A stretch of 64,000 nucleotides of DNA from Panulirus ornatus (GCF_036320965.1 NC_092225.1:78757113-78821112), one strand, 5' to 3'. Shown: positions 1 to 10,980, counted from the first letter of the stretch. Made by a program: numbers and translations. The notes: generated by a model from the sequence alone, not told the origin.

Positions 1-292
1 TAGCTCTCGCTTCTTGTCCGGCGTGATTAAGTGACATTCACATGAACAATTTAGTGAATACGTTACTCACACAGAAGGTCACAGGCCCCAAACTTTAAAT
101 GTTTCGCATTTGGTCACTGCCGCTGTGAGTGACAGAAGCCCAGCACGAATCACCGACTCGATCTGTCATCAGTTGTGGTAATGTTGGCAGGAGCTGTCAA
201 TACACAAGACCAGGGAAGAGGGGGGTCCAGCAGCGTGGATTTCGGGTGATGCCTTGTTCCATGTCGAGAATTACTGATGTCTGCTCCTGTGT

Positions 293-316
293 ACACACAC
301 ACACACACACACACAC
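293..316. repeat. (AC)n microsatellite
   Basis: Uninterrupted AC dinucleotide run of about 12 units, visible directly. No gene around it. Confidence 0.98.
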
Positions 317-340
317 CCTTACTGTTGGCTCCTCCACCTG

Positions 341-341
<1 letters not shown>

Positions 342-389
<48 letters not shown>

Positions 390-440
390 ATTATTATTAT
401 TATTAATATTTTTATTATTACTATTTTATTATTATTATTA
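342..440. repeat. (TTA)n microsatellite
   Basis: TTA trinucleotide run with a few interruptions. It directly abuts the 3' tail of an RTE-like LINE fragment starting at 443, so it may have grown from that element's simple-repeat tail (inference). Confidence 0.97.
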
Positions 441-442
441 CA

Positions 443-590
443 CTTAGTCGCTGTCTCCTGCGTTAATGAGGTAGCGCAAGGAAACAGACGAAAGAATGTC
501 CCAACCCACCCACATACACATGTATGTACACAAACGCCCACACACGCACATATACATTTCTATACATTTCAACGTATACATACATAAACA
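443..590 (-). mobile_element. RTE-like LINE 3'-UTR fragment (5'-truncated)
   Basis: This stretch matches the reverse complement of the 3' untranslated end of the LINE copies at 24081-25206 and 62470-63284. The shared landmark is GCGAGGTAGCG-type sequence followed by AAGGAAACAGACGAAAGAA and then an ACCCACCC-rich, ACACATGTAT-rich segment. Only the 3' UTR is left and no RT coding remains. The element end faces the (TTA)n tract at 342-440. Confidence 0.8.
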
Positions 591-615
591 TATATACACA
601 TGTACATATTCATAC

Positions 616-616
<1 letters not shown>

Positions 617-669
<53 letters not shown>

Positions 670-739
670 TATCATTATTATTATAGTTATAATAATGATA
701 ATAATAACAATAATAATAATAATAATAATAATTATTATA

Positions 740-788
<49 letters not shown>

Positions 789-806
789 TATCATTATTAT
801 TATAGT

Positions 807-858
<52 letters not shown>

Positions 859-863
859 TTATA

Positions 864-902
<39 letters not shown>
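617..902. repeat. (ATT)n/(AAT)n self-complementary microsatellite block
   Basis: TTA runs alternate with TAA/AAT runs, so the two halves can pair into large hairpins or a cruciform. A core containing ATCATTATTATTATAGTTAT occurs at about 670 and again near 790, showing a tandem duplication of roughly 120 bp. Open frames here only encode poly-Tyr, poly-Ile or poly-Asn and are not genes. Confidence 0.95.
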
Positions 903-904
<2 letters not shown>

Positions 905-1261
905 AAGCTTCATATCATGGGAGACATCACCAGCGTCCATCATTCGCTCGTGGAGCATGACGTTTGCCGACCATAGGCCTCCCAACTAACTGTTTCCACA
1001 CTTGCTCCTCCACTCATCCTGACTGGAGTGTGTTTCCTCCATTAACCCCGTGTTCCTCACATTACCCACCTCCCCTCCATCCCAGTCTTCTCTACTGGGT
1101 ATACCAGAGGCGTCTTGAACACAAGACTGTGCTGGCGAATATGGTGCACTTGAAAAATGAAAATGATTGTTAACGATGAGTGAAAGTGGACCGCTTACTG
1201 TGAGTTCGGTGCTTGTGTGATGATGTTTTGCGATTGTGGTGGAAACAGACCACTTACAGCA
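903..1261. other. No recognisable feature
   Basis: Mixed-composition sequence. I see no gene, transposon or repeat in it. Confidence 0.5.
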
Positions 1262-1419
1262 GACTAGTGGAGAACATAGCTTCTCTCCACTGAACAAGGT
1301 ACGTTCGTAAGGAACGTAGCTTCTGTCCACTGAACAACACACGTACGTGGGGAACGTGGCTTCTGTCCACTGAACAACACACGTACGTGGGGAACGTGGC
1401 TTCTGTCCACTGAACAAGA
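1262..1419. repeat. 40-bp minisatellite, about 4 copies
   Basis: The segment TTCTGTCCACTGAACAA recurs with 40-bp spacing (starts near 1281, 1321, 1361, 1401). The last copies are nearly identical and the first is diverged. Confidence 0.9.
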
Positions 1420-1594
1420 TGCAGGCACAGTTAACTTATCTTCCCAGCCATCTGTCCCAGTTGATGGCTGTCGTCTATATCAGTCTCCATAGGTTCCTCT
1501 GAGGCAATCTTAACTTTGTGGTGGTGGAACAGGGCTAACCCCACACCCACGTTGACTGTGGCGGTAGCACCCGCTCGAGCACACCGACTTCGAC

Positions 1595-1662
1595 AACCCG
1601 GCGGCTGAATGGATGAAGATGTTGGCCACCTGAGATGTGGACTGTGGGTTCGAGTCTAAGAA
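1595..1662 (+). other. Possible tRNA-derived SINE or tRNA pseudogene
   Basis: GGCTGAATGG at about 1603 resembles a pol III A box and GGTTCGAGTCT at 1647-1657 resembles a B box, with tRNA-like spacing. I could not fold a convincing cloverleaf by eye. It could be a tRNA-related SINE head or chance. Confidence 0.22.
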
Positions 1663-1839
1663 GGGGGTGTAGGTGTTGCGCGATAGTGAATGCAACGAGG
1701 TAGTGCGACACGAGTGTGGAGTTCCCTTCCCTTATTCACAAAGAGGTGATAACATACTGACATCGTAGAGGTGCGCAGCTTGACCCTACCTGCTGATCCG
1801 GGACGTCTTGTCTCAGTATGTGGCGGTATGGTTGAAGTT

Positions 1840-2110
1840 GGACCAGTCACTTGGTGTGGGTTCCCCAGTCGACCAAGTCTCACTTGGTGTGGGTTCCCCA
1901 GTCGACCAGTCTCTCTTGGTGTGGGACCTGTCGACAAGGCTCACTTGATGTGGGTCTCCAGTCAACCAGTTTAACTGGGTGTGAGCTCTAGTCGACCAGT
2001 CTCACTTGATGTGGGTCTCCAGTCGACCAGTCTCACTTGGTATCACTCGACCAGTCTCATTAGTTGTGGGCTCCAGTCGACCAGCATCGCTTGGTGTGGG
2101 CTTCATGCTT
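1840..2110. repeat. Degenerate ~33-bp minisatellite, about 8 copies
   Basis: Units contain TCGACCAGTCTCACTTGGTG or near variants, spaced roughly 30-36 bp with indels. The divergence suggests an old array. Confidence 0.85.
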
Positions 2111-2227
2111 GGCAGGGTCTACCCTGGTCGGACCTTGAGGGGACCAGTGCTGGCGTCAGATGGGATCTAGTACACATGCAGTCGATGTCACCCATCACCA
2201 TCACAAACACACGTTCATCTTCAGTGC

Positions 2228-2262
2228 GTCATGTTCCTCCTCCTCCTCCTCCTCCTCCTCCT
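2228..2262. repeat. (TCC)n microsatellite
   Basis: About 9 CCT/TCC units. The next 170 bases are rich in CATCAC/ATCATC motifs. Confidence 0.95.
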
Positions 2263-2605
2263 GGTCATGATCATCAACACCACCCTCACTATCATCACCA
2301 CAACAACCTCAGCAAGCCATCTTCGTCATCCCTCATTCATGAGAGTACGTAATTCCTCACAGGTGTCAGCACCCTCATGATCAACACCCACATCATCATC
2401 ATCAAGCCACAAGCACCATGATCACTACTCCCGTGTCCAGATGGCTTTTAAGATTATTGGTGACAAATGTCGCGGTTTGCAGACAGTGATGGGCCATCGC
2501 TCAACCAGGCTGCGGGACCCACACCTCTTCTTGCGGCCAAAACTTGATTTATGTGAGTCGCAAGCGGCAAGGGTCTCGCGCCCACGGAGACGTATGAGGC
2601 AGTTG

Positions 2606-2655
<50 letters not shown>

Positions 2656-2683
2656 TGAGTAATTTAAATTGGAGTGGTGGGTG

Positions 2684-2725
<42 letters not shown>
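2606..2725. repeat. Two (GT)n microsatellites
   Basis: GT runs at about 2606-2652 and 2685-2725, separated by a short unique spacer. Confidence 0.97.
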
Positions 2726-2728
<3 letters not shown>

Positions 2729-2979
2729 CTTTGTGTTGCGAGGCAGTTGTGCCCACAGTATTGCACACAACACAGTATTGTGACCCGGAACCCGTGGTAA
2801 ACACAGACCTTCCTTGACCTTCCAGGCAATGTAAGGTTTTTGGTCAGTTCTCACAAGTTAGTTTCAGTGTCTTATTTTCGGTTGTAATTTTGATGACATA
2901 GGAAGTTCATTAACATCGAACCTTTATCCTTGTGCATCACCGTTGCCCTGATAGATGTACGTGTGTATGTTGGGCGTAC
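2726..2979. other. No recognisable feature
   Basis: Unique-looking sequence with no supported gene or element. Confidence 0.5.
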
Positions 2980-3140
2980 ACGTGAGGACGTGTGCCACGT
3001 AGTAGTCGTACGAGGACCATGATATGTAGCAGTCACGTGAGGACGTGCCATGCAGGGGTCATGTGAGGACGTGCCATGCAGGGGTCATGTGAGGACGTGT
3101 CATGGAGGGGTCATGTGAGGACGTGTCATATGGCAGTCAT
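2980..3140. repeat. 26-bp minisatellite
   Basis: ATGTGAGGACGTG recurs at 26-bp spacing (3061, 3087, 3113), with more diverged copies on the left side. Confidence 0.85.
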
Positions 3141-3483
3141 ACATGCCTTCAAAGCAACAGGATTGCAATGCTGCTACATATGGCGATTCCTGGCGAGATG
3201 GGAGATTGCACAGTCGGGCAGGCAGAAGCCAGCTACCTTGGGTTGGTCGCAGCCAGACAACGTGGAGGTGTTTGTCTGTATAACACTGGGGAGAGAAGAA
3301 TGGTAGGTTGTAAGCTCATGGTGTAACATAAGCTCAAAGCGCTGTATTTTCAAAGCGGTATATTTAGCATTAGTGTGTCGTGAGCACACACACTGTTGAG
3401 GAATATGTTAATAAAACAATAAGAGCTGATGAAACTACACGGTGATCTGAGGTCACTGGAGAGGTCACGCTAATACACGAGAG
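3141..3483. other. No recognisable feature
   Basis: Mixed sequence. The short overlapping frames on both strands show no recognisable domain. Confidence 0.45.
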
Positions 3484-3680
3484 GTTGATGTGCGTGTGTG
3501 TGTGTGTGTGTTTGGTTAACTCAGGACCCCCCCTATTCAAGGGGGGTCTCAGCTGCTCAAAGACTGCTCTACGTTCGGGCAGCAGAGACGGGATGAACTC
3601 ATTGGAAACCAGAAGTCCTTTGACGAGACTGTGTGAACAGACGAAGATACAGTCTTACCAAAGATGGCTTTTCTCGCGTG

Positions 3681-3722
<42 letters not shown>

Positions 3723-3852
3723 CACACAAACACACACAAGTGTCAGGGTGGGTGATGGCCGTGCATCATACCGTTCCCTTCATCACTTAATTTACCAGAT
3801 CCTGGCAGGAAAGGGGAGGACGCTCGCTCAATACCAGGGGGGGGGGGGGGGG
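3484..3852. repeat. (GT)n, (AC)n and poly-G tracts
   Basis: (GT)n at about 3489-3511, (AC)n at about 3684-3739 and a run of about 16 G at 3837-3852. Confidence 0.95.
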
Positions 3853-4074
3853 TGGTATGTGAGTTACTGGAGGCGCGGATGTAAGCAACTTCAAGGCCGA
3901 GGATAATTGCCTGAAGGAGGAGGAGGGAGGAGGAGGAGGAGGAATAATGACCCTCGGTGAAGGTATGACAGAGCGCCGGACGCCGTCACCAACACACATA
4001 TCTGCCCGGCTGTGGTCTCCCAAATACAGTGAGGTGGGGTGATGGCCGGGCCGCGAAGAAAGATCCTTGTTCCG

Positions 4075-4076
<2 letters not shown>

Positions 4077-4126
<50 letters not shown>
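4077..4126. repeat. (GA)n microsatellite
   Basis: About 25 uninterrupted GA units. Confidence 0.98.
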
Positions 4127-4130
<4 letters not shown>

Positions 4131-4478
4131 GAGTCAGAGAACCTACGAATGTAGAAAGTAATGGGTCGACCACGTCTCAAGAGATGTATATGCTTAGTGT
4201 TTACTTTAGTGTTATTATTTTTTCTCCCTACTGTTGATATCGACGTCTGTTTCTTTCCCTCCACAGCCAGACCGAGGAGCTCTGCGCCTCCTTGTAATGT
4301 TCCTGACCCCCTACAGATCTGTCTGTTTCCTGACGTCAAGTCTCCCAGCAGTTCAAGGACTGTGATGGTTTCTTTTTATCCTTTTCTTTCTTTTAAGGAC
4401 TCGGGAAATTTCGGCAACAGTTGCACTGAGAGCAAACATATCTTTTTCTTTACATTAGAAAGTTTCTATTAATCTTAG

Positions 4479-4480
<2 letters not shown>

Positions 4481-4538
<58 letters not shown>
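4481..4538. repeat. (AT)n microsatellite
   Basis: About 29 AT units. Confidence 0.98.
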
Positions 4539-4542
<4 letters not shown>

Positions 4543-5115
4543 GTTGCATTGGAAGTTTCAGGGAGAGTTGTGACATCCAGGCAAACGTTTGTCATTTGTT
4601 TTCGCTTGTGTGTGTTAGCGGTGTTTATGAGCCGCTGTAAGTCACCCGGGACAGGTGTACACCCGCCAGTGAAGGTGTGTATCATCCTAAGGAGATGTAT
4701 GGACCCGTGGGACAGGGACTCCCAAGATAGGCTTATTAAGACAATCACTTCCAACATAGCACACCCACTTCCCAGCACCCTCACGAAGCACTAACTTTTG
4801 GCACATTACGATGGCTCGTTGGTCTGTCTCATACAACTTTCATATTGATTTTTATCTGGACCAGCGATACCTTGCTGGCCGGGATGCCTCCAGTTGTGCT
4901 GACCGGATAGCAGAGGTCAACTCGGCTGCAGGAGTCTTGCCTCAACTCTTCGACTGAATGTTTAACCCCCAGTTATGAGTTGAGGTCTTGCTATGATGTC
5001 TGCCACATCAGGGACAGAGCGTGTCAGGCGCTGAAACTCCTCCTCTTTCTTGAATCTTATTCAGCATGTATTTCTGAAATCATTGCCGAACTGCTCCTCA
5101 TAGAGTCAAGCACGC
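4539..5115. other. No recognisable feature
   Basis: Mixed sequence. The right part may already belong to the LINE remnant that follows, but I cannot align it by eye. Confidence 0.4.
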
Positions 5116-5119
5116 TATC

Positions 5120-7000
5120 ATTATGAGAAACTGTGCTGAATTCATATCTTCATCCTACAAATATTTCCTCTCCTTGACCAACAAGATCTCCAGTAATTTC
5201 CACTTTTCAGTCTTTTCCTCCTCTTTTCTGACATTTGCGTATAGTTAATTCTCCACCTGATAAAGCCGATCTTTTATGCACCTTAGTATTTTGTAACTCT
5301 ACTTAAGATTATAAGAAAATTAAGTCCTATTCCCCTCCCCTATCGAGCCCAAGCCTATTTTTTTCCTTATGCATCATCATCTGAATACTACCTAAGCCAC
5401 AAGAGGTGAAGGCATATGGGTTGGATGGCGTAATCTCCTTGTATCTCGAGGCAGTCTGCCTCTGACCCAGCCTTCATGCTTTCTCGCCTGTTTCGTCTCT
5501 GTCAAAAAAACACACATTTTTCAGCGCTTCTCTAAGGAAGGTTAACCGTCCTCGCCAAGCTATCGACCCATTACTCTCACATCTGCTGTCTCCAAAGTCC
5601 TTGAAACTCCTTAACTCTCACTTTCTGAAACACTTAGAATCTCATTCCCTTCTGTCGGATCACGAGTCTTTTATGAAGCAAGATCCATTGACATTCTCCA
5701 GCAAGACACATCTCTGGCCATCCTGTCTTAGTGACATGTGGATATTTCCTCATGGCAACTGAACATCTCTAACGCAACTGACAGGATGTGGCCTAAGTCT
5801 TCGTTTTCTAAAGTTCCCTTCTTTGGTTTTTCTGCTTCTCTTTGTTCTTCTCTGCATAGTTCCTTCTCGGGTCGTTACATCCGTAATAGTCGTTGATGGA
5901 GCCGATTTCTCCCACTTTTTAGTCGTTGATAGGGCCGATTTCTCTCACTTTTTTGTCGTTGATGGGGCCGATTTCTCCCACTTTTTAGTCGTTGATGGAG
6001 CCGATTTCTCCCACGTTTTAGTCGTTGATGGGGCCGATTTCTCTCACTTTTTTGTCGTTGATGGGGCCGATTTCTCCAACTTTTTTAGTTGTTGATGTGG
6101 CCGATTTCTCCCACTTTTCAGTCGTTGATGGGGCCGATTTCTCCCACTTTTTAGTCGTTGATGGGGCCGATTTCTCCCACCTTTCCCATCAACATTGGTG
6201 TCCCTCAGGTGTCTTACCGCCTCCTCTCATTCTTCTCTCCATTATTCATCCTCTTTCTTCATCCCTTAACCCGGCTCCACCTCTTATTCCGATGATACTT
6301 CAGTTTACTCTCCTTCCCCTCTTGACTCCAGTCCTCGTTCATCTTCTCGCACTGAACATATCTTCTCTCAAATTCAAGCCTGTGGAACATCTTGGAGTGG
6401 GAAAGCAGTAGCATGGTTAGATTCAACAGGACAAAAACGCAACTTTTACCTATTAATCTTCTTGATCTCTGCTCTTTTGGGACTATTAGACGACAAAATA
6501 CCATAATAGAACAATGCAGTAACATAACATAGACCTAATTGTATCCTCTACTCTCTATTAAAAACCCTGGCATATTGTAAATCACAAAATCTGCTTTCCA
6601 AAAAAGAGAAAAACTGATTGTGTTTTGTAGGTGCTAGATTATTTTTCTTGGTCGCAGTTAATCCATATCTTTTTGAGTCTCATTTCGTCCTAATATGTAG
6701 TATTCCTCGCATCCTTGGGATGGCTCTTCTTCCATCTCCTTAAGCCAGGCTGGAATCACGTGCCTTCCGCCTTATTAACTCTCCTGCAGTCAACTTTCTT
6801 CAACAATTCCTCCCCGTCTGCCATGATTGTTGCCGCTCTTCTCCTGGAAATTACATTTTGGCCACACCTCTCGTGAGCTGTCTGCGTGTCGCTTAGCTAC
6901 CAAGTTCTGAATCCCCGGCATGCAATTACTTGCTGGTTTCCGTAGTATTTGTGTGGAAGCCGCCAGGCTCACGAGAATTAACCGTTATGTTACTTCCTCC
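5120..7000 (+). pseudogene. Jockey-like non-LTR retrotransposon RT pseudogene (LINE-J copy 1)
   Basis: A reverse transcriptase domain is readable across three frames with many stops and indels. In order: DKADLF near 5262; the fingers motif YRPITLTSAVSKVLET at 5561-5608, followed by LNSHFLKHLESHSLLSD; then SGRYI-type sequence near 5860; GVPQ at 6197-6208 (the conserved Gly-x-Pro-Gln before the palm); YSDD at about 6284-6295, the RT catalytic box; and RAFRLINSPA at 6759-6788 towards the thumb. The order matches Jockey-superfamily LINEs. The element is dead. A 33-bp minisatellite (5889-6187) has expanded between the fingers and GVPQ. Family assignment is by motif recall, not alignment. Confidence 0.8.
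5889..6187. repeat. 33-bp minisatellite, about 9 copies, inside LINE-J copy 1
   Basis: Units begin GTCGTTGATGGGGCCGATTT and repeat every 33 bp; one unit is 34 bp. The 11-codon period keeps the frame open and reads as VVDGADFSHFL. Both flanks are RT coding sequence (SGRYI upstream, FPINIGVPQ downstream), so the array arose within the retrotransposon. Confidence 0.93.
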
Positions 7001-7370
7001 TTCACACGATCATCAAAGCTGTAGAACACTCCCTTCTCTTCTCTCCCTCTTCCTGTATTACAACCTTCCCGAGCTGAGTCTGACCTGAGGAGCACAAATT
7101 AATACCTGCGTTCCGTTTCTTCGACTCGATATTTTCCTTTCGTTCGAGGAAGCTCTCATGACGACCTGTCTCTATGACTTAACAATAGGCTTGGTCACCA
7201 TCACACATCCGTGCCCGGGAGCTGGTGCTGTGCGGGGTCCACCTCCAGCTGGTAGTGTGAGGCTGGAGAGGTAGCGTGAGGCTGGAGCCACGAGTGGCGG
7301 TTTTCTTTTTTTCTCGTGCCATGTCGACTGCTGTGTAGGTATGGCAGAGAACTATAAGGCAGTTCTGGAA
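7001..7370. other. No recognisable feature
   Basis: Possibly the far 3' remnant of LINE-J copy 1 at the left edge. Otherwise nothing identifiable. Confidence 0.4.
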
Positions 7371-7373
7371 CCT

Positions 7374-7735
7374 CCTGGGTGACTGGTTCTGGAACTTCAA
7401 GAGCGAGTGGTTTTGGAACCTACAGGGTGAATGGTTCCGGAACTCATAACCTGAGTGGCTCTGGAACTCAGAGTGATTGGTTTGGGAACCCACAGGGTGA
7501 GTAGTTTTGGAACCAACTGGGTGAATGGTCCTGGAACTCACAGGATGAGTAGTTCTGGACCCCGTATCATGAGTGGTTCTGAAACTCACACAGTGATTGG
7601 TTTGGGAACCCACAGGGGAAATGGTTTTGGAGCTTACAGGGTGAGTGGTTCTGGAGGCCGAAGAGTGAGTGGTACTGGAACTCACAGGGGAGTGGTTCTG
7701 GAACCTATAGGTTGAGTGCTTCTGGAACTTTCAAG
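7374..7735. repeat. Degenerate ~30-bp minisatellite, about 12 copies
   Basis: Units of about 30 bp contain TGGTTCTGGAACC or TGGTTTGGGAACC followed by CACAGGGTGAG. Because the period is a multiple of three, frames stay open on both strands. These are not treated as genes. Confidence 0.88.
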
Positions 7736-7739
7736 ATGG

Positions 7740-8752
7740 GAATTCCTCTAGTGAGACGTGTTCCCCTGAGAGAGATGTGGGGGTGTTGTTCCTTGGTGAC
7801 AGGTGTGGGAGTACCTTGGAGACAGCCAGAAGAAACTGGGAAGAAAATATTGACGTGTGGGGGGGTGTGTGTGAGGTTTATTAACGTGATAGAAAACTGG
7901 TATTTAGTAATCCAGTCAGTTCTCGTTTTCTTACATAAACTTTGCCGTCGTTTTCAGATTCTGTAGACGATGATGTATGAAAGGGAACTCCTGTTTTACC
8001 CAGCTCGTAAATGGAAGGTGTGCTGGAAGGAAAAAATCATGAAGCTTGGATTTTTTTTTCGCGAAATGTCTCAGTTATTTATTATTTATTCATAATCACC
8101 CCAGGACCAATTTTTGCGAAGGAGTCCCGGTGTTACCCAAGACCTTTCTAAAGTCTCCTGTATTCCATATATGCGCTACTTCTAGTTGCAGAGAAATGTA
8201 GACTCCTCTGCAGTTCTTTGACGAGGCTGCTGCACACACAGTGCTGCAGCCTCGCCAAAGGATGACTTTTCACTCGCGGTGTTAACCTCGAGCAGCCGGA
8301 GTCCGGTGACACCGGTCTTGTATAAGCTGTTGTTGGAACAGTTTGCGAGACGAAGTCAGATGATTGTAGGGATGGTGGTGTGAGGGAGGCGAAGGGATTG
8401 ACTCCCCCTTTATGCATCCAGATGGCGGAAGGATTTTCTGACCCAGAACCACTTTTCACATAAGGATTTCATGAGCGTATATGATCAGCGCATAATACCA
8501 TTATATATGACACAATATTATATACGATATATGTTTATGTATATGTTATATACATGTTCATATGTATATGTCATCCCGCTGAGGTCAGTGTGTCAAGCCT
8601 CTCATGGCTTGTGTGTAAGTGTTAACATTTTAACGAACTGTTAAATGAAGGACGTTGCCAAAGAATCTCTGAAACTGTTTTATTGCTGGGAAATTTAACT
8701 GATGGAAAAGTATGATTCAATTAAGCCTTTCATTGATTGTGATGCTGCTGTT

Positions 8753-8755
<3 letters not shown>
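7740..8755. other. No recognisable feature
   Basis: Mixed, partly AT-rich sequence. A TATATG-rich patch lies at about 8495-8570. No gene or element is supported. Confidence 0.45.

Positions 8756-8756
<1 letters not shown>

Positions 8757-8822
<66 letters not shown>
8757..8822. repeat. (GT)n microsatellite
   Basis: About 33 GT units. Confidence 0.98.
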
Positions 8823-8825
<3 letters not shown>

Positions 8826-8883
8826 GGCTCTCCTCTGCTTACTGTTGTGGTGTTGCCTCATGACGTCATGGTGACTCAGGTTA

Positions 8884-9130
8884 GGTGATGTTGTGGAGTT
8901 GGTTGGTGGTATAGTGGCTTGTGATGTTGTGGAGTTGGTTGTTGTGGTGGTGGCTTGTGTTCTGATGCTGGTTAATGGAGTGGAGTTGGTTGTTGGTGTA
9001 GCATCTTGTGATTTTGGTTCATATTGTGGAGTTGGTGTAGCGTCCTGTGATGTGATGCTGGTTGATGTTGTAGAGTTGGTTGTTGATGTGGTGATTTGTG
9101 ATGCTGGATGATGTTGTAGAGTTGGTTGTT
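8884..9130. repeat. Degenerate repeat with GGAGTTGGTTGTTG core
   Basis: GTGGAGTTGGTTG or GTAGAGTTGGTTG recurs about six times at irregular 40-65 bp spacing, separated by CTTGTGATG-type segments. Likely an old, decayed minisatellite. Confidence 0.75.
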
Positions 9131-9221
9131 ACTGGTGAGAGGTTGGCAATTTTTGTGATGGTCATTATTGGTGAGTTTGTTCAGTGCTGGTGTCGAGGGA
9201 GTTGACTCCCAGTCGCTGAGT

Positions 9222-9360
9222 TGATGATGATGATGATGATGATGACGTGGATGGTGACGAGGATAAGTTCCTAGTGATGATGGTCACAGTAATCATTAGC
9301 GATAGTGACGTAGATGGTGACGAGGATAAGTTCCTAGTGATGATGGTCACAGTAATAATG
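9222..9360. repeat. (ATG)n tract followed by a ~64-bp direct duplication
   Basis: A short (GATGAT)n run leads into GGTGACGAGGATAAGTTCCT at about 9252, repeated near 9316. Both copies continue identically through GTGATGATGGTCACAGTAAT. A simple two-copy tandem duplication. Confidence 0.9.
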
Positions 9361-9520
9361 AACACCTGTGTGTACAAGGTACGTGACTCCCACACTGATA
9401 GTACCAACCTTCATCAGTTCGAATTCCTAGTATTCATTAGTGTCCACAATACATAACCTCTTCATGAAGCCAAGTTAATTACCCCTTGTATGAATGTTTT
9501 TTTCTCTTGTTTATTTCCAG

Positions 9521-9577
9521 CATGTGTGACCGCCGGAGCAACACCCGAATCATCCATCCACTTATGAAGCTTCGAAG
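9521..9577 (+). CDS. Candidate 57-bp exon with strong splice signals
   Basis: A long pyrimidine tract ending TTTATTTCCAG at 9520 is followed by 57 bases and then the consensus donor GTAAGAAG from 9578. One frame is open throughout, starting with ATG at base 2 and reading MCDRRSNTRIIHPLMKLR, with the last codon split by the intron. The two strong signals at exon-like spacing are seen directly. That this is an exon is inference: the peptide matches no family I recognise and I found no partner exon. It could be chance. Confidence 0.35.
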
Positions 9578-9820
9578 GTAAGAAGTGAAGCTCCATGTTC
9601 AAGTTTCTATACTTGTTGTTGTTAGTTAGATGATGAGATGTTGTGCGTATAGACCTGCGTATTTGTGAGTCTTATGTTCGGTAGAGATAGGAGAGTGAGA
9701 GAAGGCGTATTCATGCGTATGGGTCTGAAGTTATAGTTAGATTCTGATTGGACTCAGCGTTAAGTTGTGCATTCACGTTTGTTTAACGTCTTGGGATAGA
9801 TAGTACGACCCTTTGGCTTG
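9578..9820. other. No recognisable feature
   Basis: If the candidate exon is real, this is intron. Confidence 0.4.
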
Positions 9821-9825
9821 ACGGT

Positions 9826-9862
9826 TCGATTCTTGAGCACGACCGACCCTTCGTGCTACATG
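9826..9862. repeat. Isolated member of the 21-bp motif family
   Basis: Contains CTTGAGCACGACCGACCCTT, close to units of the arrays at 19502-20272 and 51013-51190. A single diverged copy. Confidence 0.5.
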
Positions 9863-9980
9863 CTGGGCAGGTAACATCTCGTCATGGTGCCAAGCGAGAA
9901 CGCCTGGCTATATATATATATATTCACCTTCTTGTCCACATAATAAGTTTATGATACGCTCGTTGTGTCTTGGACAATCA

Positions 9981-10129
9981 CATGTTTACCAAATGGCGTC
10001 CTAGCTACGTCTCTTCGTTGTATATCAACTGACTGTTACATCTATCTTGTGTCTTCCCTGATGATGTGATTGTTACACGAAAGTGCACTTGGGAACTTAT
10101 CATGTTTCATTTTCACCATGGACTCATAG

Positions 10130-10132
<3 letters not shown>
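9981..10132 (+). mobile_element. Dispersed repeat F, copy 1
   Basis: About 150 bp, beginning CATGTTTACCAAATGGCGTC and ending GGACTCATAGGAATAT before an (AT)n tract. It matches 49154-49304 nearly base for base over its length, including TATATCAACTGACTGTTA and GATGTGATTGTTACACGAAA-type segments. Short, non-coding and tipped by a TA microsatellite, so probably a SINE or a terminal piece of a larger element. The class is unknown. Confidence 0.8.

Positions 10133-10204
<72 letters not shown>
10133..10204. repeat. (AT)n microsatellite
   Basis: About 36 AT units between repeat F and a LINE-tail-like fragment. Confidence 0.98.
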
Positions 10205-10205
<1 letters not shown>

Positions 10206-10260
10206 TTATTTGCTGTTTCCCGCGTAGCCAGAAAGCGCAAGGATGAGATGAAGAAAGGCC
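10205..10260 (-). mobile_element. LINE/SINE 3'-tail-like fragment
   Basis: Contains TTTCCCGCGTAGCCAGAAAG followed by CGCAAGG. On the minus strand this resembles the shared 3' end of the RTE-like LINE (GCGCTACCTCGC, ACGCGGGA). It abuts (AT)n, as do the other copies. Confidence 0.55.
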
Positions 10261-10976
10261 ACATTCGAGTCTTCTCTTCAGTGGATTGCATCATCTCTGG
10301 TCCAGGTGTTCCTGCGCTTCTCATTCTTCTGTGATGTGTCCGCAGCACACGGCACTCACACAAGTTGTCAGTGGCCATAATTATGTCATTAGAGAAGGAG
10401 TCAGGATCTGTGGGGCTGTCCTCGGCGTGCCACTTGCCAAGTTCGTCATTATACAGGCCATGGAAATTCCTAGGGATGATGATGCTTCGTCTGACGTGAG
10501 GGATATTAGGGTATGTAGAGACTTTGTACTTTAAGAGAATAAGAGAGTTGATAGGTAGGTGTAAGGTCAAGCACCACAGAAACACTGACACGACTGCCAA
10601 CAAGATTGGAGCCTTGTCCAAGATCAAGATAGCCTCCAAGGACGGCAGACGTAGGATAGTGAGTGGGGCTCTGATCATTGATGACCGAGGGAAGTCTGGG
10701 ACTGTATTGATTGATAGCGGCGTCCCTAAGGGCAGGGTGGTGTGAGTTGAGGTCCTCCCCTCTATCCGTGAAAGATAATTTCATACAATTTTCACACGAG
10801 TGTGAAATTTAAGGCTACGAGGGGCATCTTTTGACGCACCGCACGTTGGATAAATATTATTTACGCTGTTAAGTATTATTATTACTGTGTAAGTGGAGGA
10901 CTTCCTGAACATACAGTTGCTTAGTCTACGTTTCGAGACTGATGTGAGATCAGGCATCAGCTTCAAGTGATGTTAT

Positions 10977-10978
<2 letters not shown>
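10261..10978. other. No recognisable feature
   Basis: Unique-looking sequence. Overlapping frames on both strands show no domain I recognise. Confidence 0.45.

Positions 10979-10980
<2 letters not shown>

Noticed and set aside
9826..9862. GGTTCGATTC as a tRNA B box
   Set aside because: It falls in a degenerate 21-bp family unit and no A box or cloverleaf is present.
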